Notes: generated from the sequence alone by a model not told the origin. DNA of 64,000 nt from Lysobacterales bacterium (GCA_022844135.1 JALHMG010000023.1:22625-86624), one strand, 5' to 3'. Shown: positions 43,639 to 53,346, counted from the first letter of the stretch. Program-made: numbers and translations.

Positions 43639-46428
43639 TCAAAGCTTGTAGTTAAATCCGAGCAGATAGGTGCGGCCCCACTCGATGTACTCCAGCGGCC
43701 GATCCTTCGAGCCGGCATACGTCCGATACGCTTCGTCGGTCAGGTTGCTGGCTTGCAACAACACGCTCAAGCCTTCCAGATTGCCCTTGAACGCATAGCT
43801 CACCTGCGCGTCGGTGATGCTCTCGCCAACCACGTAGCGCAACGTGCGATTGCCGTTGAAGTTGCCAATCTCGCCGATGAAGTCGGATCGATGACGTTGG
43901 CTGATACGCGCTTCAAAGCCATCGCGTTCATAGTACGCCGTGAAGTTGAAGACCCGATCCGACAAGCCCGGCAAATCGATGTCGCCGCTACCAACGCTGG
44001 AGGCGCTCTCCGGATCGCGGATCTTGATGTTGCTGTCATAGAAGCTGGCATTGGCGATGACGCCAAAACCTTCGAGCGATTGGCTCATCATTTCCAGCGG
44101 TATCGATGCGGTCAACTCAAGACCACTCAACGTGCCGCCTTCGCCGTTCACCGGAGAGGTGAAATTGCCGAAGCGCTGCACCGGCGGCTGGCCGGGTTGC
44201 GGAACATAACCGGCGAGCAGATCCTGGAAGTCATAACCGCTGACGGTTTGCGTGTAGATGTACGAGCGCAAATCCTTGTAGAAGAAGGCGGCGGCTACAT
44301 AGCCCTTGTTGCCTTCGAAGTAACGCTCCCAGGAGACGTCGACCGCATTGGCCAACCACGGATCGAGCAAGGGATTGCCACCGCCGCCGCCCGGTTCACC
44401 GGTTGCCGTGTTGACGCCAAACTCCAGAGCGGCGCGCAACTGGTCGACACGCGGACGCGCCACTTGGCGGGCAACACCGACGCGCAGCTGCTGGTTCTCG
44501 GCCACCTCGAACGAGAGGTTCAAGCTCGGCAGAAAATCGGTATACGACTTGCCGCCGCCGATCGGCCGGATTTGCTGGCCCACGGGCCGATTGCGGTCGA
44601 AGTAGTTGGCTTCCGACGACTGATCGACGTGCTGCGCCTGCACACCCACGTTTCCGCGCACTGGGATGTCGCCCCAGACGGTGTCGATGTTGGCGCGCAA
44701 CCACGCCGAGGTGATGACCTCGTTGACATCCCACGCCTTGGGAATCAAATAGTCCAGATCGTCGCGCGGCTCGAAGCGCATGTAGCGCGCAACGGCGGCG
44801 GGCACGTTCCATGACGGGATCGTACCGACACCGGCGAAGCCAAGATCGACCGGCCGAAACTGGAATTCGCTGCCGATCGTCGTTGGGCCTTGCGCGCCGA
44901 GATTGATTGGACCTTCCGGCTGGCGCTTGGACTTGTCGCGCTCGGCTCGGTTGACGCCGATATCGAGCGATTCGAGCATCGAGAAGTACTCAGGCGCCGG
45001 CATATTGGCGGCCAGCTTGATGCCCGTCAGCTCATCCTCAACGCTCGGCACTTTGCCGTAGCCCGAACCGTAAATCGTATTGTCCAGGAACAGGTCGGAC
45101 GGATTGGAATACGTCCGCCGCGGCGTCAGCTGCGAAAAGCCGTTGCTGCGAAACACGAGGTTGACCGAATCCAGGCTCGGCGTTGGAACGCGCCGCTGCG
45201 TGTTGTTCTCAAGATTCAATTCCTCGCGATCCGCCTTCGACCAGTTGATATCGGCCGTGAGCAGAACGCTGTCGAGCGTGAACTCATTGGTCCAACCGAA
45301 GGCTTTGATGGTGTCGTCGCGCTTGTTGTACATGCCGCGCACCAAGGGATACACGTTGTTGGCGGTGCCGCCGACAAAGGTACCGTTGGCATTGATCACC
45401 GGATTCGTCACGTTCAGCCGATCAAAACCACCGTTGTAATCGCCAAGGTTCACCTCGAACTGATTGGCGGTGTCTTCTTGCTCGGCGGTGGAATAGAAGA
45501 CATCCAGCGTGCTCATCCAGGTATCGCTGGCCTCAAGCTGGAAGGTTCCCAATGCGCCCGTGCGCTCGGTGTAACCGGTGCGGCGCAGCGCCTTGATGCC
45601 GTTCGAATAGAACGTGCCTGCGGGCACGCCCGGGCGCCAACCCGCGCCGATCGCCTCCCAGGGTTCGTACAAACCGACTTGGTTTTCTTGAATCGGCGTG
45701 TCGGCACGCGAGATACCGAGCGCGTAACCGAAATTGCCGTTTTCCGACTTGCCGATATAACTTAAGTTGACGCGATTGCCTGTGCCACTCGAATCGGCAG
45801 CGCTACCCAATGAATTGCGCTGGCCACGGACGCCCACTGCGAACACCGAGTCCTTAAAGTCCAGCGGCCTGACAGTGCGCATATCGATGGTGCCGGACAA
45901 ACCTTGGCCGACAATGCCGGAATCCGGTGTCTTGTAAATCGTTACGCCACTGAAGAGCTCGGACGGGTACTGATCGAACTCCACACTGCGGTTGTCGCCG
46001 GTGCTGACAAGCTCGCGCCCATTCAACAGCGTGGTCGCAAAATCCGGCGACAAACCGCGAACGCTGATGACCTGCGCGCGACCGGCGACGCGTTGCGCCG
46101 AAAGTCCTGGCAGGCGGGCGATCGACTCGGCGATCGACTGGTCCGGCAGCTTGCCGATGTCTTCGGCAGAGATCGACTCGACGATCGACGTCTGCGACTT
46201 CTTGACCGCCGTCGAACTCTCGATCGCCCCGCGGATACCGGTCACTTGCACAGCGTCGAGCTGCTGAGCTGCCTGCTCCTCGGCCTCGCGCGCGCGGCGT
46301 TGGGCAGGTGTTTCGTTCGCGCTCGCACCGACGGCAGGTGCAGCGTTCTGCGCTTGCACGCTGCCGCCCGCAAACAGCACGGCCGACGCGATCGCCATGG
46401 TCAAAAGATTGCGCTTAAGATGCAACAT
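43639..46428 (-). CDS. TonB-dependent receptor, carbohydrate-type (large)
   Basis: 929-aa outer-membrane receptor. Signal peptide to about AQAQ (residue 27); a 40-residue Ala/Glu-rich stretch; a plug beginning AVQVTGIRGAIESS, with IVESISAEDIGKLPDQSIAESIARLPG and the later TTLLNGRELVS; a barrel ending in YLLGFNYKL. The EDIGKLPD signature is common in Xanthomonad and Caulobacter receptors for sugars and oligomers. ATG 46428 has GGGAGGAG upstream. A GTTTAC/GTAAAC palindrome lies about 120 bp upstream. Confidence 0.93.
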   Translation of the reverse strand: MLHLKRNLLTMAIASAVLFAGGSVQAQNAAPAVGASANETPAQRRAREAEEQAAQQLDAVQVTGIRGAIESSTAVKKSQTSIVESISAEDIGKLPDQSIAESIARLPGLSAQRVAGRAQVISVRGLSPDFATTLLNGRELVSTGDNRSVEFDQYPSELFSGVTIYKTPDSGIVGQGLSGTIDMRTVRPLDFKDSVFAVGVRGQRNSLGSAADSSGTGNRVNLSYIGKSENGNFGYALGISRADTPIQENQVGLYEPWEAIGAGWRPGVPAGTFYSNGIKALRRTGYTERTGALGTFQLEASDTWMSTLDVFYSTAEQEDTANQFEVNLGDYNGGFDRLNVTNPVINANGTFVGGTANNVYPLVRGMYNKRDDTIKAFGWTNEFTLDSVLLTADINWSKADREELNLENNTQRRVPTPSLDSVNLVFRSNGFSQLTPRRTYSNPSDLFLDNTIYGSGYGKVPSVEDELTGIKLAANMPAPEYFSMLESLDIGVNRAERDKSKRQPEGPINLGAQGPTTIGSEFQFRPVDLGFAGVGTIPSWNVPAAVARYMRFEPRDDLDYLIPKAWDVNEVITSAWLRANIDTVWGDIPVRGNVGVQAQHVDQSSEANYFDRNRPVGQQIRPIGGGKSYTDFLPSLNLSFEVAENQQLRVGVARQVARPRVDQLRAALEFGVNTATGEPGGGGGNPLLDPWLANAVDVSWERYFEGNKGYVAAAFFYKDLRSYIYTQTVSGYDFQDLLAGYVPQPGQPPVQRFGNFTSPVNGEGGTLSGLELTASIPLEMMSQSLEGFGVIANASFYDSNIKIRDPESASSVGSGDIDLPGLSDRVFNFTAYYERDGFEARISQRHRSDFIGEIGNFNGNRTLRYVVGESITDAQVSYAFKGNLEGLSVLLQASNLTDEAYRTYAGSKDRPLEYIEWGRTYLLGFNYKL

Positions 46429-46549
46429 CACTCCTCCCTTCTCGGTGCAGCTCGACGAGCTCGCGAATGGAGCAGTCAAGCCAAAAATGAATCGGCGTTA
46501 ACGAAGCGCTAACGACGGCGGCATGGTAGCGGCGGCGGCCTCTGCGTGG

Positions 46550-46563
46550 GTTTACGTGTAAAC
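46550..46563. promoter_or_regulatory. Small palindrome upstream of the TonB receptor
   Basis: GTTTAC-GT-GTAAAC lies about 122 bp before the receptor start, in a form reminiscent of LacI-family operators. Otherwise the 46429-46825 gap shows no gene; open frames on both strands there look like chance in GC-rich DNA. Confidence 0.35.
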
Positions 46564-46825
46564 GTATTCATGGTCGCGGGCTCAATGGCGCGCCATGGAG
46601 CGACGCGCTGTTGGCAATGCCCTGCATGCGCAAGCGCCGTTCCCTGAAACCGCGGCTGACGGCGACTGTCGGAAACTGGCCGAATGCTCCGCCGCAGCGT
46701 AGCGTTGGCGCCATGGCCAAGCCTCCCACCCAATCTGAAGCTGTAGCGGTCCGGGCCGTCGCGCTGTCGCGCGCGATCTGGTGTGGCGATATGGCGGCAG
46801 TGGGTCAGGCCTGGCGGGGCCCGCT

Positions 46826-47761
46826 GTGAGCGCTCACCCATTTTCGGTCCTGACCCCTGATGTCGTTCTGGACGCCACCGAAAGCCTGGGCGTGCGAGCG
46901 GATGGCCGACTGCTGGAACTCAATAGCTTCGAGAACCGGGTATTCCGCGTTGGCGTGGAGGACGGGCCGCCCCTGATCGCCAAGTTCTATCGGCCTGGGC
47001 GCTTTAGCGATGCGGCCATTGGCGAGGAGCATCGGTTCTTGCGTGAGCTTGCTGAAGCAGAGCTACCGGTGGCGGCGGCGCTGGGCGAGCCGAGTTTGCA
47101 GACCGTTGCCGTGGGCGGTGAGCGCTTTTCGGTTGCGTTGTTCCGCTGCCTCCCCGGCCGCGCAGCCGATCTCGAATCGGAGGACAACCTGGCATGGCTG
47201 GGGCGCTTGATTGCGCGCGTGCATCTGCAAGGCGCGCGCCGGCGCTTTGAGCATCGCGCCACGCTTTCGCCGCTGATTGCCGAGCGTTCGCTGGCATCGA
47301 TACTCGCGGGTCCGCTGCTACCCGAATACCTGGTGGCGCGCGCGCGCAGCAACGGCACTGCGCTGGCGGCGCGCATCGCGGCGCAATGGCAGGCGATGGG
47401 CTCGATGCCGAGCTTGCGCCTGCACGGCGATTTGCATCGCGGCAATTTGCTGTGGAACGAAGGGCCGCTGCTGGTCGACTTCGACGACGCGGTGAACGGC
47501 CCTGCGGTGCAGGATTTATGGATGTTGCTGCCGGAAGAAAATCCCGCCGCTCTGGACGCGTTGCTCGACGGCTACGAAAGTTTTCGCCCTTTCGACCGCA
47601 GCGAATTGGCGCTCATTCCGACGCTGCGCGCGTTGCGTCGCCTGCACTTCGCCGGCTGGTTGTCACAACGCTATACCGACCCCGCGTTTCCGCGCGCCTT
47701 TCCGTACGCTGCGAGCGCCAGGTATTGGGAAGAAGAGGTCAACGAGTGGAGCGAGTTGTAG
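46826..47761 (+). CDS. srkA: Stress response kinase SrkA (YihE)
   Basis: 311-aa aminoglycoside-phosphotransferase-fold Ser/Thr kinase. NSFENRVFRVGVEDGPPLIAKFYRPGRF contains the ATP Lys, HGDLHRGNLLW the catalytic loop and LVDFDDAVNGPAVQDLW the Mg site. The start is a GTG at 46826; the frame is open further but the upstream part does not fit the family. It lies opposite recD. Confidence 0.93.
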   Translation: MSAHPFSVLTPDVVLDATESLGVRADGRLLELNSFENRVFRVGVEDGPPLIAKFYRPGRFSDAAIGEEHRFLRELAEAELPVAAALGEPSLQTVAVGGERFSVALFRCLPGRAADLESEDNLAWLGRLIARVHLQGARRRFEHRATLSPLIAERSLASILAGPLLPEYLVARARSNGTALAARIAAQWQAMGSMPSLRLHGDLHRGNLLWNEGPLLVDFDDAVNGPAVQDLWMLLPEENPAALDALLDGYESFRPFDRSELALIPTLRALRRLHFAGWLSQRYTDPAFPRAFPYAASARYWEEEVNEWSEL

Positions 47762-47813
47762 CTCGCTCTTGCCCTCAACTTGAGGTCGCCGGGACAGGAG
47801 CAGCGTTCGCGGA

Positions 47814-49424
47814 TCATGGTCGCGACGCGCGCCGATCGGAGCGCTCCAGGCGCGCGCGCAAGCCGCCGAAACGCACCGCCGGCCGCGCCATGGCTGCCAA
47901 CAGACTGGCCTCGTCGCCCCAAAGATCGATCGATTGCCGTGCGCGCGTCAGTGCCGTGTAAAGCAGTTGCCGCGTGAGCAGCGGATGGTCGGGTGCCGGC
48001 GGTAGCACCAGTGCGATGCGCTGGTACTCCGAGCCCTGGCTCTTGTGGACGGTCAGCGCAAATGCGGGCACGTGTTCGGGCAGTTCCGCAGGGTCGCGCA
48101 GGCGCAGCGCCTGCGCATCGGGCGCAACTGGACTTCGGGCGGTCTCGGTAGCGGCGGTGGCTACCTTCAGCGCACCGTCGATTTCTACGGCAATCCCAAG
48201 CTCGCCGTTGGTCAATCCGCTGCCCGGATCGTTGCGTATGAACATCACAGCGCGGCCTGGATACCAGGGGTCGATACCGTGGCGCGCCCGAAAGTGCTGA
48301 TCCAATGCCGCGCCCAGGCGCTCACTGCCGCTCGGTCCAACGCGGAGGGCGCACAGGATTTGCGCGTCGGCCAGACTCGAAAACGCGCGCTCTGGCGACC
48401 AGTTGCCGCGCTCGTGCCAGCGCTGGCCATGCGCCCATTCGATCAGCCCCGGCAGCGGCGCCCGCGCCGAACCGCAAAACTTGAGCGGCGCCGACGGCAG
48501 CGCATCTGCGCCGCAGCGCACAGCCTCGATGATCGGCAGCAGACTGCGATCGCTGCGGAATCCTCGATGCAGGCGCTGCACCGCGCCGCTGCCTTCGAGC
48601 GCAGCGACGAGATCTCCAAGCACCGTGCCGGCCGCGACCGACTGCAACTGGTCCGGATCGCCCAGCAGTACCAGCATTGCGCGCTCGGGCAGCGCTTCGA
48701 GCAGGGCGCGCATCAGCGGCAGATCGAGCATCGAGGCTTCGTCGATCAAGACCAGTTCCGCGGCCAGCGGCTCGCTTGCGCAGTGTGCAAATCGCGCCAG
48801 ATCGGGACGGAATTTGAGCAGGCTGTGCAGCGTTTGCGCTGGCCTGCCGATCGCCTCGCCCAAGCGCTGCGCCGCTTTGCCGGTGGGCGCCGCGAGCAGC
48901 ACGCGCGGTGCGTCTGGCCAGCCCAACTGTGGCGCCAGGTCGAGCAGCAGCTGCACCAGCGCGCACGCGGTGGTGGTTTTGCCGGTGCCGGGGCCACCGG
49001 TCAACAGAAACAGCGCGCGCCCGGGCGCTGCGGCGATCGCGGCACGTTGCTCAGCGCTGATCGGGCCCGAGATTCGGGCTACCGCAGACGCGACGCTGTC
49101 GGCCGACAGCGGCGCATGGCGTAAACGCCCCAGAACGGCGTCGGCGATCGCCAGTTCGTGTTGCCAGTTGCGCCAAAGAAACAGCAGATCGCCCTGCGCC
49201 ACCGCGAATGACAGCGCCTCGCCGTTACCGATCCAGAGCGGGTCGCCGCGACCATAAAGCGCCAGCAGCTCCGCTGCCGTTCCGCGTTCCAACGGCAGTG
49301 CGGCATGGCCTTCGCCATCGGCCGCACTGACGCGCGCCAGCAGCGCGCCGAGTTCCGCGCTGCCGCTCTTGGAGGCGATGTACGCGCCGAACGCACGATC
49401 GAAAGGGCGCAAATCGGCGATCAC
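47814..49424 (-). CDS. recD: RecBCD helicase subunit RecD
   Basis: 536-aa superfamily 1 helicase (5'-3'). Walker A LLTGGPGTGKTTT (141-153), Walker B LVLIDEASMLDLPLM, GDPDQLQSV, and motif VI LYTALTRARQSIDLWG. The start is a GTG at 49424 inside the stop of the upstream gene (GTGA); the longer frame upstream is the shadow of that gene. E. coli RecD is 608 aa. recB and recC are not in the window, and coupling to a flavoprotein gene is unusual. Confidence 0.93.
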   Translation of the reverse strand: MIADLRPFDRAFGAYIASKSGSAELGALLARVSAADGEGHAALPLERGTAAELLALYGRGDPLWIGNGEALSFAVAQGDLLFLWRNWQHELAIADAVLGRLRHAPLSADSVASAVARISGPISAEQRAAIAAAPGRALFLLTGGPGTGKTTTACALVQLLLDLAPQLGWPDAPRVLLAAPTGKAAQRLGEAIGRPAQTLHSLLKFRPDLARFAHCASEPLAAELVLIDEASMLDLPLMRALLEALPERAMLVLLGDPDQLQSVAAGTVLGDLVAALEGSGAVQRLHRGFRSDRSLLPIIEAVRCGADALPSAPLKFCGSARAPLPGLIEWAHGQRWHERGNWSPERAFSSLADAQILCALRVGPSGSERLGAALDQHFRARHGIDPWYPGRAVMFIRNDPGSGLTNGELGIAVEIDGALKVATAATETARSPVAPDAQALRLRDPAELPEHVPAFALTVHKSQGSEYQRIALVLPPAPDHPLLTRQLLYTALTRARQSIDLWGDEASLLAAMARPAVRFGGLRARLERSDRRASRP

Positions 49425-50677
49425 GGCGCAACGATCCTCGTTGCGGAGCGGCGAATCTCCGGAATCGCCGTGCATTCCCAAAGGCTGCCGCGCCCCAGCG
49501 CCCCGAGCGCGCGCAGCGTAGCGTGCGCGTTGCCGCGGGCGGCGATGACGCGATGCTCGCGGTCGAGCGCAATGCCGAGCCGGTGTGCGTCCGGCACCGC
49601 CAGGCCGCCGTCCAACAACGCGCGCAGCAGCGGCGAGTCGGCTGCCGCAAGCCCGCCGTCGAACCCGGTGCACTGCACCACCGCATCCACACGCAGCGAA
49701 TCGACTTCCCGGCGACCACGCGGCCGCCAGTGGACCGACAAATCCGCGCCGGCGTCGACGCGCTGCACGCGGCCCGCGATCAGGCGCACCCGGCCTTGAG
49801 CTTGCAGCGCTGCAATTTCGCGCGCCACCTGCGGCGCCATGCGATGGCGCGCGCGATCCCAGTGGCTGCGCGCGTGACGCAGAAATCGGGCGCGATCGGT
49901 GCGCGCAAAACCGGTCCACAGATCGACGGTCGATTCGCGCAGCGCATCCACGGCGGCTGTGGCATCGACGCCACCGTCGATGGCGCGTCGCAGCGAGCGC
50001 AGAATGTGCCGCGGGCTGCGCACATCGACGCCAATCTCGCCGCTGCGCGCTTCATCGTTGTGCGCCAATGGCCACAAGCCATGTCGAGAAATCACGGTTA
50101 ATTCGGCATCGGCTCTTGCCGCGCACCAGGTCAGCGCAACATCCACCGCGGTGAGGCTGCTGCCGATCAGCAAGCCGCGCTGCGGCCAGTCGCGGCGCGG
50201 CGAGTACGCATCGAGCGACACGCGCGGGTCGGCCGCGATGCCCGGCAAGCGCTGAGCAGGCGGCACGCCGATGGCGAGCACGACGCGCGCCGCATCGAGA
50301 GCGCCGTCCGAGGTCTCAATGCGCCAACCGCCTGCGCGCGGCGCCAGTCTCTGCGCGGTCGCCGACAGCGCATCGACCGATTGCCAATGTTGGCGCAAGT
50401 ATTCGCCGTAGACGGCGCGCGGATAGTAACCCTGCGGCTGGACCTGCCCATCGCGCGCCCGCAGCCACGACACGAAGTCCGTCAGGTCATGCTCGATGAT
50501 GCTCATTCGCGCGGCGCACACATTGAGCCGATGCAGTGGATCGCGCGTCGAATACGCCACGCCGCAACCATCCGCGCCCGGCGGCGCAATGGTGATCGCA
50601 CGCACGCCGCACGCACGCGCCGCCAGCGCTGCCGCCAGCGCGCTCGCGCCGCCACCGATGATCGCCAATGGGTGCAT
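49421..50677 (-). CDS. FAD/NAD(P)-binding protein (FAD-NAD-binding 9 type)
   Basis: 418 aa. N-terminal FAD motif AIIGGGASALAAALAARACG, then GCGVAYSTRDPLHRLNVCAARMS and RAVYGEYLRQHW, typical of the HI0933/FAD_NAD_binding_9 oxidoreductases; a second Rossmann segment LLIGSSLTAVDVALT binds NAD(P)H. Substrate unknown. It is coupled by a GTGA overlap to recD downstream. Confidence 0.87.
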   Translation of the reverse strand: MHPLAIIGGGASALAAALAARACGVRAITIAPPGADGCGVAYSTRDPLHRLNVCAARMSIIEHDLTDFVSWLRARDGQVQPQGYYPRAVYGEYLRQHWQSVDALSATAQRLAPRAGGWRIETSDGALDAARVVLAIGVPPAQRLPGIAADPRVSLDAYSPRRDWPQRGLLIGSSLTAVDVALTWCAARADAELTVISRHGLWPLAHNDEARSGEIGVDVRSPRHILRSLRRAIDGGVDATAAVDALRESTVDLWTGFARTDRARFLRHARSHWDRARHRMAPQVAREIAALQAQGRVRLIAGRVQRVDAGADLSVHWRPRGRREVDSLRVDAVVQCTGFDGGLAAADSPLLRALLDGGLAVPDAHRLGIALDREHRVIAARGNAHATLRALGALGRGSLWECTAIPEIRRSATRIVAP

Positions 50678-50742
50678 CGCGTTTGTCCGATCCCTTCGGC
50701 CTGAAGATCTCCGCGATATTAGCGGCTACTCGGCGGCACTCG

Positions 50743-50772
50743 ACGGAACGCCGAGTTTCACTCGGCGCTTTT
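50743..50772 (+). terminator. Second copy of the 30-bp terminator-like hairpin
   Basis: Identical over 30 bp to 3981-4010 (CGCCGAGT-TTC-ACTCGGCG then CTTTT). Here it lies in a divergent gap and not behind any rightward gene, so it may be a dispersed repeat instead of a working terminator. Confidence 0.7.
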
Positions 50773-50862
50773 CGAATCGCCGCACCTACCCCGGATGCTC
50801 CGCCAGTCCACGGCCCCCGTTCTTGGGTTAGCGTTGTCGCCCCGAATTCTCGCGCGAAACTC

Positions 50863-51111
50863 ATGACCACCAGCGAAATCATCGGCACCATCGGCGTCAG
50901 CCTTCTGCTGCTGGCGTATCTGCTCGACCTCACCGGCCGCTTGCCCAACGGTAAACCGGTGTCCCTGGCGATCAATGCGCTCGGCGCCGGCCTCGCGTGC
51001 GTCTCGGCGTACATGATCGAGTTCTGGCCGTTCGTGGTGCTCGAAGGCGTGTGGGCGGCGGTATCGGTGGCCGGCTTTTTCCGTCCGAATCTGGGTGGCA
51101 CGCCCTCATGA
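50863..51111 (+). CDS. Small membrane protein, CBU_0592-like
   Basis: 82 aa with two to three helices (IIGTIGVSLLLLAYLLDL, LAINALGAGLACVSAYMI, FWPFVVLEGVWAAVSVAGFF). Pattern as in CBU_0592-type membrane proteins of unknown function. The stop overlaps the ATG of the dioxygenase gene (ATGA). Confidence 0.85.
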   Translation: MTTSEIIGTIGVSLLLLAYLLDLTGRLPNGKPVSLAINALGAGLACVSAYMIEFWPFVVLEGVWAAVSVAGFFRPNLGGTPS

Positions 51112-52022
51112 GCAAGGTGGCAATCGGGCGCTTCGACGTGCAGCAAGCGGCGGCGCGGTTTGCGTCGGCGCGGCCGTTTCGCCACGTCGTAATCGACAAC
51201 TTCTTCGATGCCGCAACGCTGCATCGCCTGATCGCACAGTTTCCACCGTTCGAACGCGGCAGCGCGCGCAACGAGGCCGGGCTGCTGGGCCGCAAAAGTG
51301 TGGTCGAGCGTATGGCCACGCTGGGCGGCGTGTACGCCGAGCTCGATCAACACATCCAGCGGCGCGAATTTCTGGACCTCATCGGGACCCTCACCGGCAT
51401 CGACGATTTGCGCTACGACCCGCACTACTTCGGCGGCGGCACACACGAAAACCTCAGCGGCCAGGAGCTCGATCCACACATCGACTTCAATCGCCACCCG
51501 ATCACCGGCTGGCACCGTCGCCTGAACCTGATCGTGTACTTGAACGAGCACTGGGATGCCAGCTGGGGCGGCGCGCTCGACCTGCACGAGAACCCGCGCG
51601 GCGACGGGGCGACAGTGTCGATCTTGCCGCTCGCCAATCGCTGCGTGATCTTCGAGACCACCGAACACAGCTGGCACGGCTTCCGCCCCATCGTTGCGCC
51701 CGCCGACCAACCAGACCTAAGCCGCCGCTCCATCGCGCTGTACTTCTACACCACCACTCGCCCAACGCATGAGCTGGCTGATCCTCACTCCACGGTGTAC
51801 GTCGATCGACCCCTGCCGCCGCATTTTCGCGCCGGACATACGCTCACCGTGGAGGATGAGCGCACGCTCGCCGTCGCCATCGCGCGCCGCGACCAGCACA
51901 TCCAGCGCCTTTACGCCGACGCGATGCGGCTGGAAACAAGGCTCGCCGACTGGCAAGCCCGCTGGGGCGCGACAAGCTTAGTGCGATTGAAGCGTCGGGT
52001 GTTGGCTTGGTGGCGGGGTTAG
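51108..52022 (+). CDS. 2-oxoglutarate/Fe(II) dioxygenase family protein
   Basis: 304 aa. The iron triad is visible: HID (His124, Asp126) in ELDPHIDFNRHP and a distal His in TEHSWHGF (His190), with the 2-oxoglutarate-binding Arg in SRRSIALYFYT; WGGALDLHE and NRCVIFETTE are typical of prolyl-4-hydroxylase-like proteins. The C-terminal 70 residues form a helical tail. Translationally coupled to the small membrane protein before it. Substrate unknown. Confidence 0.88.
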   Translation: MSKVAIGRFDVQQAAARFASARPFRHVVIDNFFDAATLHRLIAQFPPFERGSARNEAGLLGRKSVVERMATLGGVYAELDQHIQRREFLDLIGTLTGIDDLRYDPHYFGGGTHENLSGQELDPHIDFNRHPITGWHRRLNLIVYLNEHWDASWGGALDLHENPRGDGATVSILPLANRCVIFETTEHSWHGFRPIVAPADQPDLSRRSIALYFYTTTRPTHELADPHSTVYVDRPLPPHFRAGHTLTVEDERTLAVAIARRDQHIQRLYADAMRLETRLADWQARWGATSLVRLKRRVLAWWRG

Positions 52023-52108
52023 CCGGTGGCGGCGAAAAGTTTGATGGATATCGTTGGCCCACTAACGCCGGTTGCAGTACGATATCGTGGAGAGTCCCGG
52101 GAGGATGT

Positions 52109-52417
52109 ATGCCACAGCTGATCATGTCCCAAACTTCTGAACCGTCGGCCAGTGGTGAGCCAATCACGCTGTCTTTTGGCTCCGTTGAGCTACGCGCTGA
52201 GCGCGATCCGCGGGTCTTTGCAGCAAACGTTCGGGCCAGTCAGGAGGCTCTGCGTCGTGCGCAAGGCGTATTCGTGCGCTCTGGCGTCGAGCTCGATTTT
52301 CCGGCGTCGGTGCCGAAGTTTTTCATCGACGAGCGAAAGCCTGCGGTTCTCATCCGCGAGCTTGATGGCAAGCGTGAAGAGGGGCATCTGGTCGACGGCC
52401 AGTTCGTCGCAGCGTGA
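52109..52417 (+). CDS. Putative antitoxin of the zeta-like pair
   Basis: 102 aa from an ATG four bases after GGGAGG. The sequence (ELRAERDPRVFAANVRASQEALRRAQGVFVRSGVELD) has a helical core; I recognise no named family. Its stop overlaps the GTG of the kinase-like gene (GTGA), the usual antitoxin-toxin order and coupling. Function inferred from the pair. Confidence 0.65.
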   Translation: MPQLIMSQTSEPSASGEPITLSFGSVELRAERDPRVFAANVRASQEALRRAQGVFVRSGVELDFPASVPKFFIDERKPAVLIRELDGKREEGHLVDGQFVAA

Positions 52418-53139
52418 CGCCAGCGCAGGCCGAGACTGCTGTTTTTGCCGGCCACCGCGCGTCCGGTAAACCGATGGCCGTTGTGCTGGCGGGCCACAAC
52501 GGTTCCGGAAAGTCGACACTCTGGTATCGGCGTTTGTCCGATCAGCTGCAAATGCCGCTCATCAACGCCGATCGCATGATGCTATCGATTCTTCCTGAAG
52601 ATAGGGAGCGACCGCTCCCGACTTGGGCTCAGACGCTGCGCGATGACAACGAAAGCTGGATGCGTGTAGCACAGGCTAGCGTCGAGGCCTTCACGGTCGG
52701 GGCGATGCGCGAAGGATTGCCGTTTGCTTTCGAGACTGTGTTTTCCTACTGGCAGCCGCAAGGCGACGGTGCTCGACCGAAGTCCAAGATTGACAAGATC
52801 GAGAAGCTCCAAGTTGCCGGCTATTTCGTGTTGCTCATTTTTGTGGGCTTGGCGAATGTCGAGTTGTCGATCGCACGCGTGCTGTCGCGCGTGGCGCGCG
52901 GCGGACACAATGTCCCCGAGCAGAAGCTGCGGGATCGATTCCCCAGAACCCAAGCCGCCATTTCGGCCGCCCGGAAGATCGCAGATGCCACCCTGATGTT
53001 CGACAATTCTGGCGATGTGCACCGTGCACTGACGTTAGTTCGCGCGGAATTTTGTAACCAGCCGCTCTTCGATATGCGATATGGCGGCGGTACTGCACCG
53101 CCGTGGATGTCTATCGTTGTTCCAACGCAGTTCGACTGA
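52414..53139 (+). CDS. Zeta-toxin-like P-loop kinase
   Basis: 241 aa. Walker A AGHNGSGKST (26-35), LINADRMMLSILP as in the zeta pattern NAD, and FAFETVFS, the conserved E-T step. VELSIARVLSRVARGGHNVPEQKLRDRFPR matches the R-x-x-GGH-x-V-P-x-x-x-RR-type region of zeta toxins/predicted ABC-type ATPases. These phosphorylate UDP-sugars in known cases. Starts at a GTG overlapping the antitoxin candidate. Confidence 0.8.
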   Translation: MTPAQAETAVFAGHRASGKPMAVVLAGHNGSGKSTLWYRRLSDQLQMPLINADRMMLSILPEDRERPLPTWAQTLRDDNESWMRVAQASVEAFTVGAMREGLPFAFETVFSYWQPQGDGARPKSKIDKIEKLQVAGYFVLLIFVGLANVELSIARVLSRVARGGHNVPEQKLRDRFPRTQAAISAARKIADATLMFDNSGDVHRALTLVRAEFCNQPLFDMRYGGGTAPPWMSIVVPTQFD

Positions 53140-53157
53140 TAGAACCAAGCCTAATTG

Positions 53158-53346
53158 TCAAAACCAAGCCTGATCGTCGAAGCTCTCGTCCTCAGAAGTC
53201 GCCGACTCTTGACCATCGCTGAGCGAGTCGCCTACAGCAGTTCGAACTACTAAGTCCAGAATTAACTCTGCTCGGCGAACCAAGAACTTGTCGAACAAGT
53301 CCTGATTCGCAGAGCCCGAGCAAGCAGCAATTGCTGTTGTTGACAA
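53158..53346 (-). CDS. Possible small acidic protein downstream of aceE
   Basis: 62 aa from a TTG, MSTTAIAACSGSANQDLF then a helix and an Asp/Glu-rich end. Less GC-rich than aceE. It has no recognised family and no convincing ribosome site, so it is only a candidate; the gap 53140-53382 also has a near-repeat of AACCAAGCCTAATTGTC. Confidence 0.3.
   Translation of the reverse strand: MSTTAIAACSGSANQDLFDKFLVRRAELILDLVVRTAVGDSLSDGQESATSEDESFDDQAWF

Noticed and set aside
46611..46829. 72-aa gene before srkA
   Set aside because: No ribosome site, no family and ordinary GC-driven open frame; the region reads as intergenic.
49425..49919. RecD extension upstream of 49424
   Set aside because: Arg/Ala-rich shadow of the flavoprotein gene; the GTG overlapping the stop fits better.
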